This document shows, one piece after another, positions 1 through 6,960 of a DNA stretch of 15,510 bases. Every line of letters starts with the position of its first letter. Position 1 is the stretch's first letter. The position numbers and the translations under genes were made by a program. Under the pieces are notes generated by a model, which did not search any database, was not told the origin of the DNA, and worked only from the letters and a program-made list of their open reading frames with translations. Source of the DNA: SABI01 sp963676605 (GTDB taxonomy: Bacteria > Spirochaetota > Spirochaetia > Sphaerochaetales > Sphaerochaetaceae); contig CAXXSP010000023.1 of NCBI GenBank assembly GCA_963676605.2, forward strand, positions 1 to 15,510, written 5' to 3'.

Positions 1-527
1 ATCTGCTCAGGTCATGAGAGAATCTGCCGGCACCGAAGAACATCTTGTACATACTGTTTACCCTTCCCGTGTCCCATGATGAGATATCCTGATTGAAGGT
101 TATCGCTTTGCTGAACATCCCCATCATGATCACAACGCCTGACACATCCCACGTGTACAGGTCCCGGTTGAATTTAAACGCTCCATGGAACATGTGAGAC
201 ATGTTCTGAACGGAACTTACATTCCATCCTGAGATATTCCCGTTGAAGGCAAATGCGTTAGAGAACATGCGGCTCATATCTTGTACGTTCCCTGTATCCC
301 AGGAAGAAAGGTCACGGTTGAAGGAGATCGCATAATTGAACATGCCCGCCATGGAGGTCACGCTGCTCACATCCCAGCCGGAGATATCCTGATTGAAGGA
401 ATTCGTTCTATAGAACATATACGACATATCGGTGACATTCGACACGTCCCATCCTGAGATATCCTGGTTGAAATATTCAGCAGTATCGAACATTCTGGAC
501 ATATTGGTGACATTCGACACGTCATTG
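1..527 (-). repeat. 75-bp tandem coding repeats (7 units, DUF285)
   Basis: Seven in-frame units of 75 bp (25 codons) can be aligned on the minus strand. Their anchors are NDVSNVTNM, WDVSNVTDM, WDVSSVTSM, WDTGNVQDM, WNVSSVQNM, WDVSGVVIM and WDTGRVNSM, and each is followed by an MF and an F-N-x-D-[IL]-S motif. The units are diverged at DNA level, so this is an old protein repeat and not a recent tandem duplication. An eighth unit begins at the left edge. Confidence 0.8.
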
Positions 528-532
528 CCCAT
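1..532 (-). CDS. DUF285 (BspA-type) repeat protein, partial
   Basis: Read on the minus strand, this stretch encodes consecutive units of about 25 residues of the form WDVSNVTDMSYMF followed by FNQDISG. This is the signature of the DUF285/BspA-like repeat family, whose members are usually secreted or surface-exposed adhesin-like proteins. The 3' end lies beyond the left edge. The first plausible ATG (532-530, starting MGNDVSNV) has an AGGA five bases upstream, but there is no signal peptide or N-terminal domain, which such proteins normally have. The same frame stays open further upstream (to about 808) antisense to the kinase remnant, including an ATG at 721, but that part encodes nothing recognisable. 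I infer that the true 5' end has been lost by rearrangement at about 521-533. Family assignment is firm; start and functionality are uncertain. Confidence 0.75.
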   Translation of the reverse strand, partial: MGNDVSNVTNMSRMFDTAEYFNQDISGWDVSNVTDMSYMFYRTNSFNQDISGWDVSSVTSMAGMFNYAISFNRDLSSWDTGNVQDMSRMFSNAFAFNGNISGWNVSSVQNMSHMFHGAFKFNRDLYTWDVSGVVIMMGMFSKAITFNQDISSWDTGRVNSMYKMFFGAGRFSHDLSR

Positions 533-956
533 CTCGGTCCTGCGAGACTGAATCGTCTCGGACTCAAGGGCGCGCTTGAGGAGATGTGTGAGAGAAACAG
601 CACGATATACGGTATAGCGGTACAATGTGAGGTCAACCTGGATACGGTTCAGGGCTGGAGCGATGTGACTGAGCAGATCTTCTTCATCATAAACGAGGCT
701 CTTGCAAACGCGGTCCGTCATGCCTCCCCCGATTTCATCAGGGTGACGCTCACGAAGCAGCACGGCAGGTACCGTCTTGAGGTGAGGAACAACGGAGTAC
801 AGAGGAACTCACAGAACCCCTTTAAAAAAGCCCGAAGGGCATGGACTTGATATCATGAGATATAGAATTGAACAGCTCGGCGGAGTGCTCGATATTCGGG
901 CGGAAGCCGGGGGGATGTTCGGCATTTATGCCGACATCTCTCAGGAGGGAAGATGA
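533..956 (+). pseudogene. histidine kinase C-terminal remnant (HATPase), frameshifted
   Basis: The first recognisable residues, LGPARLNRLGLKGALEEM, match the end of the dimerisation domain of NarX/DegS-type (HisKA_3) sensor kinases. They are followed by the ATP-binding N-box NEALANAVRHA (about 693-725), a degenerate G1 box (RNNGV instead of DNGxG) and a G2 box GHGLDIMRYRIEQLGG (837-884). The N and G2 boxes lie in different frames. Removing one base from the C4-T3-A6 run at about 817-829 gives a continuous protein reading NPFKKPEGHGLDIM. Everything upstream (sensor region, phospho-accepting His) is missing and is replaced by opposite-strand DUF285 DNA. The end, ISQEGR, stops at TGA 954-956, overlapping the regulator's ATG. 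It is a remnant unless the junction and indel are assembly errors. The only in-frame ATG is at 584. Confidence 0.75.
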
Positions 957-1600
957 TACGGATTATTATAGCGGATGACCATGAACTGATACGTGTAGGT
1001 GTTGAAGCGATAGCTACCAAGGATGAGCATTTCACGGTGATAGGGGAAGCGTCCTCGATAGGGGATCTCAATGCCCTGCTTGAGACTTCCCTCCCCGATA
1101 TCCTTATCCTCGATATCTCCCTCGAACACCGCCGCAGCGGTCTTGAGTTCCTTTCACTCCATCAGGAGCTTCTGAAGAAGATGAAGGTGCTCATACTCTC
1201 GATGAGTGAGAACCTCTCTCTCGTAGATGAAGCGATCTCTCTGGGGGTACTCGGTTATCTGACGAAAGCAGAGACGACGAATAATCTTCTCGCAGCCATT
1301 CAGACTGTTGCGAACGGCGATCTCTACCTCTCTCCCCGTATCTCCCGTCTCCTTTTGGAAGCTACACGCGATACCTCAAAAAGTACGGTCAGCCCTGTAT
1401 CGCACCTGACGAAGAGGGAATCACTCATCTTCCATCTTCTCGGTCAGGGACTGGTGACCAAGGAGATAGCAAAGCACCTGAAGATTTCACGAAGCACGGT
1501 GAGCACCCATGTGGAGAACATAAAATTCAAACTCAATGTCTCAGGGATTCAGGGTCTCACGAAGAAAGCGATCGAGTGGGAAAACACTCAGACCGAGTAG
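953..1600 (+). CDS. NarL/FixJ-family two-component response regulator
   Basis: A 215-residue DNA-binding response regulator. The receiver domain (about 1-120) has the acidic pair D8-D9, the phospho-acceptor D54 in LILDIS, S83 at the Thr/Ser switch position and the conserved K105 in YLTKAE. The LuxR-type helix-turn-helix (about 150-200) shows TKRE, TKEIAKHLKISRSTVSTHV and KLNV. Length is normal for the family. The ATG overlaps the stop of the upstream kinase by ATGA, so the two are translationally coupled partners. With the kinase truncated, this regulator may be orphaned or phosphorylated by another donor. Its targets cannot be read from the sequence. The gene ends before a strong hairpin terminator. 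Confidence 0.9.
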   Translation: MIRIIIADDHELIRVGVEAIATKDEHFTVIGEASSIGDLNALLETSLPDILILDISLEHRRSGLEFLSLHQELLKKMKVLILSMSENLSLVDEAISLGVLGYLTKAETTNNLLAAIQTVANGDLYLSPRISRLLLEATRDTSKSTVSPVSHLTKRESLIFHLLGQGLVTKEIAKHLKISRSTVSTHVENIKFKLNVSGIQGLTKKAIEWENTQTE

Positions 1601-1632
1601 GAGAACGGCAGGCGTTTCCAATGATTGGATAT

Positions 1633-1674
1633 AAAAACCGGAGATTGTGAACTGATGTTCATTCTCCGGTTTTT
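1633..1674. terminator. bidirectional rho-independent terminator
   Basis: A perfect 12-bp inverted repeat (AAAAACCGGAGA at 1633-1644, TCTCCGGTTTTT at 1663-1674) encloses an 18-nt spacer that itself pairs as TGAAC-TGAT-GTTCA. The T-run on either strand makes it work in both directions. It sits between the convergent response regulator and livF genes and should terminate both. Confidence 0.88.
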
Positions 1675-1694
1675 TACTGTTCGCAGCCTGGTTC

Positions 1695-2402
1695 TTACAC
1701 GCCGAGATAGGCTTCTCTGACCGAATCGTTCGCAAGCAGTTCCGCGGTGGTTCCTGTCTGCGTGATTCTGCCCGTCTCCATGACGTATGCCCGGTGAGCA
1801 GTCTTGAGCGCGAGGTTCGCGTTCTGCTCGACGAGGAAGATGGTTGTTCCCTGTTCCTTGTTGATTTTCTTGATGATGTCGAAGATCTGCTGCACGATGA
1901 TCGGAGCAAGACCGAGAGACGGCTCATCGAGAAGCAGGATACGGGGCTTCGCCATGAGTGCACGGGAGATGGCGAGCATCTGCTGCTCTCCTCCGCTCAG
2001 GGTTCCTCCCATCTGGTGGCGGCGGTTGGCAAGGATCGGGAAGAGGGAGTAGACGTACTCGATATCTTCCTTGATCTGTTCCTTGTCATTTCGCAGGAAT
2101 GCTCCCATATCCAGGTTCTCACGGACGGTGAGTCCGGGGAAGATATGTCTTCCTTCCGGTACCTGTATCAGGCCGCGGGTTACGATCTCTTCTGTCGGAA
2201 CGCGTGAGATCTCATCTCCGTCAAGGGTGATTGACCCGCTTCTGACAGGGACGACTCCGCTGATCGACATGAGTGTCGTCGATTTTCCGGCACCGTTGGC
2301 ACCGATGAGGGTGATGATCTCACCGTCATTGATCTCGATGTCCACATCTTTCAGTGCATGTATATTCCCGTAATAGGTATTGATCTTTTCAAGCTTAAGC
2401 AT
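1695..2402 (-). CDS. livF: branched-chain amino acid ABC transporter ATPase LivF
   Basis: A 235-residue cytoplasmic ATPase, one of the two that power the high-affinity branched-chain amino acid importer. The Walker A motif GANGAGKST is at 34-42, the signature LSGGEQQ starts at 135, and the Walker B motif ILLLDEP starts at 155. The short length and TYYGNIHALKDV near the N-terminus are typical of LivF rather than LivG. It is the last gene of the livKHMGF operon. Its ATG overlaps the end of livG by 8 bp, implying coupled translation. A terminator follows about 20 bp after its stop. Confidence 0.93.
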   Translation of the reverse strand: MLKLEKINTYYGNIHALKDVDIEINDGEIITLIGANGAGKSTTLMSISGVVPVRSGSITLDGDEISRVPTEEIVTRGLIQVPEGRHIFPGLTVRENLDMGAFLRNDKEQIKEDIEYVYSLFPILANRRHQMGGTLSGGEQQMLAISRALMAKPRILLLDEPSLGLAPIIVQQIFDIIKKINKEQGTTIFLVEQNANLALKTAHRAYVMETGRITQTGTTAELLANDSVREAYLGV

Positions 2403-3180
2403 CTACATCCTCCCCGAGGTAGGCCTTGATGACCACCGGATCCTTCTTCACTTCAGACGGAGTACCGGCAGCAATGCGTTTACCGTAGTCCATGACATAA
2501 ATTCTCTCGGAGAGGGTCATGACAAGGCTCATATCGTGTTCAATGAGGAGTACGGACACTCCTTCGTTCTCTCTGAGACGGAGAATGAGATCAACAAGGG
2601 CAGTGGTCTCCTGCGGGTTCATTCCTGCCGCCGGCTCGTCAAGGAGAAGGAGGAAGGGATCGGTCGCAAGTGCGCGGGCGATCTCCAGTCTGCGCTGTTC
2701 TCCATAGGGGAGGTTCTTCGCCTGCTCATTTACCCACTTCTCGAGCCCGATCTTCTTGAGGATCTCGTAGCAGTCGAAGATGAGCTGCTTCTCTTCCTCT
2801 CTGGTTGCCTTTCCCCTGAAAATCGCTCCGGCAATTCCCGACTTCAGTCGGGAATGACGTCCGATCATGACGTTCTCGAGAACCGTCATGTTCTGGAACA
2901 GTCTGATATTCTGGAAGGTACGTGCGAGTCCCTTGTGAGTGATCTTGTGGGGCTGCACGCCCTGAATCTCTTCTTCGATCCCTCCGGGAGGGGCGATCTT
3001 CACGTGTCCCCCGGTAGGATTGTACACTCCGGTCACACAGTTGAAGAAAGTCGTCTTTCCGGCTCCGTTCGGGCCGATCAGTGCAACGATCTCACCATTA
3101 TTCACTTCAAGATTTACGTTGTCCACAGCCCTGAGGCCGCCGAAATCCATTGTCAGGTCTTTTACTTCAAGTACTGCCAT
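2395..3180 (-). CDS. livG: branched-chain amino acid ABC transporter ATPase LivG
   Basis: A 261-residue ATPase partner of LivF. Walker A is GPNGAGKTT at 36-44, the signature is the LivG-type variant LPYGEQRRLEIARALA (YGEQ in place of SGGQ), and Walker B is LLLLDEPAAGMN. The C-terminus YLGED is characteristic of the family. The ATG at 3180-3178 (MAVLEVKDL) is chosen because it has AAGGAA just upstream and lies one base after the livM stop. A start at 3219 would add 13 residues overlapping livM and lacks a ribosome binding site. A 22-bp palindrome lies inside the gene at 2834-2855. Confidence 0.93.
   Translation of the reverse strand: MAVLEVKDLTMDFGGLRAVDNVNLEVNNGEIVALIGPNGAGKTTFFNCVTGVYNPTGGHVKIAPPGGIEEEIQGVQPHKITHKGLARTFQNIRLFQNMTVLENVMIGRHSRLKSGIAGAIFRGKATREEEKQLIFDCYEILKKIGLEKWVNEQAKNLPYGEQRRLEIARALATDPFLLLLDEPAAGMNPQETTALVDLILRLRENEGVSVLLIEHDMSLVMTLSERIYVMDYGKRIAAGTPSEVKKDPVVIKAYLGEDVDA
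2834..2855. repeat. 22-bp perfect palindrome inside livG
   Basis: ATTCCCGACT (2834-2843) and AGTCGGGAAT (2846-2855) are exact inverted copies around a 2-nt centre. In the livG transcript they fold into a 9-bp stem with a UGAA tetraloop. The flanking GTCATTCCCG...CGGGAAT pattern resembles REP-type palindromes found between genes in many bacteria, but this one is in frame and encodes HSRLKSG. It is not followed by a T-run, so it is not a terminator. Confidence 0.7.
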
Positions 3181-3181
3181 A

Positions 3182-4414
3182 TCAGTTTCCTTCCGTTTTG
3201 AATTCGGCTGCGTCTTCACCGGTAAAGCTGTAATGTTTGCGCTTCTCGGGCAGGAGCCCGTCCGGCTTGAATATCATCATGATGATCAGTACGACACCGA
3301 ATACCAGCATTCTGTATTCGGAGAAGGCTCTCAGGTACTCTGGGAGCAGCTTGATGACAAGCGCTGCCAGCACCACTCCCGGAATGGAACCCATACCGCC
3401 GAGAACGACGATAACGAGAACAATGATCGATTCCCAGATGGTGAAACTCGTCGGGTTGATGAAGGTGGTATTCGCTGCGAATACGACACCTGCGACGCCG
3501 GCGAAGACCGAACCGAGTGCAAAGGCGATGACTTTCATCATCGTCGTGTTGACGCCCATGGAACGGCAGGCGATCTCATCCTCTTTCATGGCGATCAGAG
3601 CTCTCCCGATTCTTGAATCCTTGAGACGGATCGTGACGAAGATAGTAAGTGCCGCAAGCACCACCATGATGAAGTAGACCAGCTTCGCATTATCTATGAG
3701 AGAGAGTTCTATACCCGGTATCTGGGGGCGGGGAATGCTTCTGATCCCGCTCGGACCGCCGGTCAGTGAACTCCAGTTCTCTGCGACGATTCTCATGATC
3801 TCACCGAAGGCGAGGGTGACGATAGCGAGGTAGTCTCCTTTCAGTCTCAGCACCGGTACGGCGATGAGAATTCCCAGTATCAGGGCAAGGAAGCCTCCCA
3901 CGGGGAGTGCAAGCCAGAAGTTCAGCCCGAAGTGCTGGTTCAACAGGGCGTAGCTGTAGGAACCTACGAGGAAGAAGGCGATGTACCCGAGGTGGAGAAT
4001 ACCGCCGAGTCCGATGACGATGTTCAGTCCGAGACCGAGCATGACGTACATCAGTGCCGTGTTCATAATACTCATCTGGTAGAATGAGGTCAGGAAGGGG
4101 AAGACAGCTATAAAGACCAGGATAACAGCGATAAGGATCGTCTTCAGTCTTTTATTCGAGTTGATATTATCAGTGGCGCGGGAGATTGCTTTCCCGATAG
4201 CAGTCGGCCCCTTCGGTCCCTTCTCCTTTCTCTCGAGTGCGTAGGTCCACACCAGGGAGAGTACGAATGAGCCGACGAGGATCATGACGAGATTTCCCCA
4301 TCTCCAGGTGACCGTATCTTCAATCGTGTTCACTCTGATGACCATGATGGGGAAGGTAAGTACGGCGAACCAGAGGGAGACGAAAAATGATTTCAATAAT
4401 TTATCTTTCAGCAT
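3182..4414 (-). CDS. livM: branched-chain amino acid ABC transporter permease LivM
   Basis: A 410-residue inner-membrane permease that pairs with LivH. It has an N-terminal extension of roughly 100 residues with hydrophobic segments, like the longer enterobacterial LivM, and then the conserved core of multiple membrane spans. Core markers are GLGLNIVIGLGGILHLGYIA, LTGGPSGI, the cytoplasmic ATPase-contact loop SRIGRALIAMKEDEIACRSM and VVLGGMGSIPG. The ATG at 4414-4412 (MLKDKLLK) is preferred because it has GAGGAGAG four bases upstream and sits 10 bp after the livH stop. A start at 4477 would overlap livH by 53 bp and add a polar segment of 21 residues. Confidence 0.92.
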   Translation of the reverse strand: MLKDKLLKSFFVSLWFAVLTFPIMVIRVNTIEDTVTWRWGNLVMILVGSFVLSLVWTYALERKEKGPKGPTAIGKAISRATDNINSNKRLKTILIAVILVFIAVFPFLTSFYQMSIMNTALMYVMLGLGLNIVIGLGGILHLGYIAFFLVGSYSYALLNQHFGLNFWLALPVGGFLALILGILIAVPVLRLKGDYLAIVTLAFGEIMRIVAENWSSLTGGPSGIRSIPRPQIPGIELSLIDNAKLVYFIMVVLAALTIFVTIRLKDSRIGRALIAMKEDEIACRSMGVNTTMMKVIAFALGSVFAGVAGVVFAANTTFINPTSFTIWESIIVLVIVVLGGMGSIPGVVLAALVIKLLPEYLRAFSEYRMLVFGVVLIIMMIFKPDGLLPEKRKHYSFTGEDAAEFKTEGN

Positions 4415-4424
4415 AGTTCTCTCC

Positions 4425-5333
4425 TCATACCTTCTGGGCTGTCGACTTGCCGAGAAGTCCGGCCGGTCTGAAGACAAGAATAAGAATCAGGATGACGAAA
4501 GCGAAAACGTCTTCATAATCACTTGAGATGTATCCGGCACCGAAACTCTCGGTGAAACCGAGAACGAAGGATCCCAGCACGGCTCCGGGTATCGAACCGA
4601 TACCTCCGAGAACTGCTGCGACGAATGCCTTGATACCTACGATGAACCCGATATAGAAGTGGGTTCTTCCCGTATGGGAACAGATCAGCACTCCGCCGAG
4701 GGCGGCAGTGACAGAACCGATGATGAAGGTCATGGAGATGACCTTATTGACGTTGACTCCGCTGAGCAGCGCCATTGTTCTGTCCTGAGATGTTGCTCTC
4801 ATGGCCTTACCGATCCTGGTGTATTTGATCAGCAGGGTAAGTAATACCATGACAACGGCTGTGGTGACAAGAATCACGAACTGTGTCGATCTGAGAGTCT
4901 GTTTCACCGGTTCGAGAAAACCGAACTCGGGAATCATCTGAGGGAAGGGGAGGAAGTTCGATGTCTGGGCAAGCAGGACATAGTTCTGCAGGAACATCGA
5001 CATACCGATTGCGCTGATGAGAGCTGAGAGTCTGGGCGCAGTTCTCAGAGGTTTGTATGCGATTTTCTCGAGAGTATATCCATACCCTGCCGAGTAGAGC
5101 ATTGCTACCAGTACTGCAATGACAAGAATCGCCGCCACGGGCAGATTCAATGCAGAGAGTACTCCTGCTACGATCAGGGCTGTGAAAGCACCGATCATAT
5201 ACACTTCACCGTGGGCGAAGTTGATCAAACCGATGATACCGTACACCATCGTGTATCCGATTGCTATCAGAGCGTAGATGCTTCCTTTCGTCAGCCCTCC
5301 GATGAACAATTTGAAAAAATATTCCAGACTCAT
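4425..5333 (-). CDS. livH: branched-chain amino acid ABC transporter permease LivH
   Basis: A 302-residue inner-membrane permease. It begins with FIGGLTKGSIYALIAIGYTM and continues with GIIGLINFAHGEVYMIGAF, the N-terminal hallmark of LivH. It also has the ATPase-contact loop RIGKAMRATSQDRTMALLSG and the C-terminal VLGGIGSIPGAVLG. About eight hydrophobic segments are visible and the length is normal. It lies 68 bp after livK, separated by a hairpin, and 10 bp before livM. It forms the translocation pore with LivM. Confidence 0.94.
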   Translation of the reverse strand: MSLEYFFKLFIGGLTKGSIYALIAIGYTMVYGIIGLINFAHGEVYMIGAFTALIVAGVLSALNLPVAAILVIAVLVAMLYSAGYGYTLEKIAYKPLRTAPRLSALISAIGMSMFLQNYVLLAQTSNFLPFPQMIPEFGFLEPVKQTLRSTQFVILVTTAVVMVLLTLLIKYTRIGKAMRATSQDRTMALLSGVNVNKVISMTFIIGSVTAALGGVLICSHTGRTHFYIGFIVGIKAFVAAVLGGIGSIPGAVLGSFVLGFTESFGAGYISSDYEDVFAFVILILILVFRPAGLLGKSTAQKV

Positions 5334-5350
5334 ATTCTCACCTTACATAA

Positions 5351-5385
5351 GCATGGGCAGACCTCTGTTACGAAGTCTGCCCTGC
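5351..5385 (-). promoter_or_regulatory. intercistronic hairpin between livK and livH
   Basis: GGGCAGAC (5355-5362) and GTCTGCCC (5375-5382) form a perfect 8-bp stem around a 12-nt loop. Three more pairs (GCA/TGC) extend it beyond a single bulged T at 5354. No T-run follows on the minus strand, so it is better read as an RNA-stabilising element or leaky attenuator at the livK 3' end. Such elements commonly allow more binding protein than permease in ABC operons. Confidence 0.65.
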
Positions 5386-5401
5386 AATAATTACATACTC
5401 T

Positions 5402-6526
5402 TTAGTCGAGCTGAGTAAAAACGCCGTCTTTCACCTGATATACAGAGAATCCAACGCCGATAGCATCACCCTTCTTGTCGAAGCTGATAGATCCGACAGG
5501 AGTATCAACATATTCGGAAGTGAGAGCGTTCATGATTGCATCGTAATCAGTGCTGTTGGCAACGTCGATTGCATTGACGATAGCCTGAGCAGCTGCGTAT
5601 GCATTCATGAAGAATGCGCCCGGTTCTTCACCGTAGGCCGCGACATGCTCAGCTTTTGCTTCCTGAGCAACGGGGTTGCTTGCTGTGTCGACAGGAGCTG
5701 TTGCGTAGACGCCTTCAGCGTTCTTCTTTGCAACTGCCACGAAGGTGGCATCCATGACTCCGTCACCGCCGATGAACGCAACGTCCATACCCTTTGATCT
5801 CATCTGACCGACGATCTGAGCTGCTTCGGGGTGGTAACCGCCGTAGATAACGGTATCAGCACCGGAGGCTTCGATCTTGTTGATGACAGCAGAGTAGTCT
5901 ACTGCACCGGGAGTTACACCTTCGAAGAGGACAACAGCGGCAGAACCGTCTGCTTCGATAGCTGCTTTTGCGAACTCGGCAAGACCCTTACCATAATCGC
6001 CCTTGTCATGAAGGACTGCAATCTTCTTTGCACCGAGAGTGCCGACTGCAAACTCGACCTGGAGGACAGCCTGTGCATCATCGGGAGCGATGGTTCTGAG
6101 GAAGTTGGGATAGTCTCCGCTCTTTGTCAGTTCAGGGCTGGTAGCAGAAGGTGAGATGGTAGGAATACCTGACTCGTTATAGATATCGAGAGCAGCTTTG
6201 GTTGCACCTGAGCAGATGTGACCGATAACAGCGACAACATCTTCACCGACGAGCTTTGCAGCTGTGTTGACAGCGATCTCAGCCTTACACTGGTCATCTT
6301 CAACAACGACTTCGATCATTTTTCCGTCGATACCGCCGGCTGCGTTCACTTTCTCAGCAACCAGTTTCACTGCGTTGACAGTAGGCAGACCGTACGAAGC
6401 GAGGTCTCCGCTGTGAGCTCCACCAACACCGATCTTGATGGTTGCGGCTTCTTCTGCGCCACCCTGGGCGAAGACGAGAGACACTGAAGCAATCAGTAAA
6501 ACGACTAACAGAACAGTTTTTTTCAT
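5402..6526 (-). CDS. livK: periplasmic branched-chain amino acid binding protein LivK/LivJ
   Basis: A 374-residue type I periplasmic binding protein. The N-terminus MKKTVLLVVLLIASVSLVFA is a signal peptide probably cut after VFA. There is no lipobox cysteine, so the protein should be soluble in the periplasm. The mature part resembles enterobacterial LIV-binding protein closely: VVEDDQC and GHICSG carry the two cysteines that form its disulfide, followed by ISPSATSPELT, HDKGDYGKGLA and YGGYHPEAAQ. This supports branched-chain amino acids over urea or amides, although specificity within that group is inferred. The ATG at 6526 is chosen for the AAGGAG seven bases upstream; the ATG at 6556 would spoil the signal peptide. 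It is the first gene of the liv operon. Confidence 0.93.
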   Translation of the reverse strand: MKKTVLLVVLLIASVSLVFAQGGAEEAATIKIGVGGAHSGDLASYGLPTVNAVKLVAEKVNAAGGIDGKMIEVVVEDDQCKAEIAVNTAAKLVGEDVVAVIGHICSGATKAALDIYNESGIPTISPSATSPELTKSGDYPNFLRTIAPDDAQAVLQVEFAVGTLGAKKIAVLHDKGDYGKGLAEFAKAAIEADGSAAVVLFEGVTPGAVDYSAVINKIEASGADTVIYGGYHPEAAQIVGQMRSKGMDVAFIGGDGVMDATFVAVAKKNAEGVYATAPVDTASNPVAQEAKAEHVAAYGEEPGAFFMNAYAAAQAIVNAIDVANSTDYDAIMNALTSEYVDTPVGSISFDKKGDAIGVGFSVYQVKDGVFTQLD

Positions 6527-6561
6527 GCTTTTCTCCTTGAATTTTGATATAAACATTGCTC

Positions 6562-6589
6562 ATTATACTCTATTACTCCATTTTTTCAA
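6562..6589 (-). promoter_or_regulatory. sigma-70-type promoter of the liv operon
   Basis: On the minus strand, TTGAAA (6589-6584) and a perfect TATAAT (6567-6562) are separated by 16 bp. This places the transcription start at about 6555 and leaves a leader of roughly 30 nt carrying the AAGGAG ribosome binding site of livK. No operator or riboswitch was recognised. Confidence 0.8.
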
Positions 6590-6599
6590 TTCATTCGGT

Positions 6600-6912
6600 G
6601 TATTTTTATGCAGGTGACAGCAATATTTTCGTATTTTCCTTATTTTATGTGCACAAACGCCCGATATTATTCCCAATTCCCCCTCGTTTACTCCTGATTT
6701 CCTCCAGCTCTCAGAGGAGAGAAGGCCGTGAAAGGGCTTGAAGGCATCTCAGGTAGCGGGGGCATGTCTGGCTAAGAAGGAGAGGGAATACCTACATAGA
6801 GGTGTGTTTACTCCGTAAGCTTACATAAATGTATGGTGTGCTGTCCTGAATTCTGTTTCTCTGTATGTTCTAAATGCTTGTTACGTAATGGAAAAGATAG
6901 GATAACATCTCC
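6600..6912. other. non-coding spacer between liv and nifV-like genes
   Basis: No convincing gene lies here; short open frames lack ribosome binding sites and recognisable protein. Visible structure is limited to small palindromes: CTCTC-AGAG-GAGAG (6708-6721), GTAAGCTTAC (6815-6824) and the overlapping TACAT-AA-ATGTA (6822-6833). The last two lie 80-100 bp upstream of the sigma-54 promoter, the distance expected for an activator site, but they are not the NifA consensus TGT-N10-ACA, and I found no such site in the spacer. A weak sigma-70-like pair, TTGTTA (6878-6883) and GATAAC (6901-6906), is also present. Confidence 0.5.
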
Positions 6913-6930
6913 TTGGCACAGTATCTGCTT
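6913..6930 (+). promoter_or_regulatory. sigma-54 (-24/-12) promoter of the nifV-nifA-like operon
   Basis: TTGGCACAGTATCTGCTT has the invariant GG (6915-6916) and GC (6927-6928) exactly 10 bp apart, within TTGGCAC and TGCT cores that match the sigma-54 consensus TGGCACG-N4-TTGCW with two mismatches. The predicted start is near 6940, leaving a leader of about 21 nt that carries the GAGAGAGGA ribosome binding site before the ATG at 6961. A dedicated sigma-54 activator is encoded two genes downstream, which supports the call. Confidence 0.82.
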
Positions 6931-6960
6931 AATATTCTGAATCACTGAGAGAGAGGATTC

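Noticed and set aside
1..527. Regular 75-bp periodicity as a CRISPR or non-coding tandem array
   Set aside because: The repeats are diverged, have no spacers, and translate in one frame to DUF285 units.
367..636. Minus-strand 89-codon frame crossing the junction
   Set aside because: It is an out-of-frame shadow of the DUF285 repeats and of the kinase antisense strand.
824..830. A-AAA-AAG as a programmed -1 frameshift site in the kinase
   Set aside because: The heptamer is in the wrong register, and the frame change needed is +1; the kinase is also truncated.
2834..2855. livG palindrome as a transcription terminator
   Set aside because: It lies in the middle of a coding region and is not followed by a T-run on either strand.
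2380..3201. Long plus-strand frame opposite livG (273 codons)
   Set aside because: It is antisense to a well-supported livG with all ATPase motifs; it has no recognisable domain.
6600..6912. Riboswitch or small RNA in the spacer before the nifV-like gene
   Set aside because: No known riboswitch core was recognised, and only short weak hairpins are visible; the predicted transcript starts downstream at about 6940.
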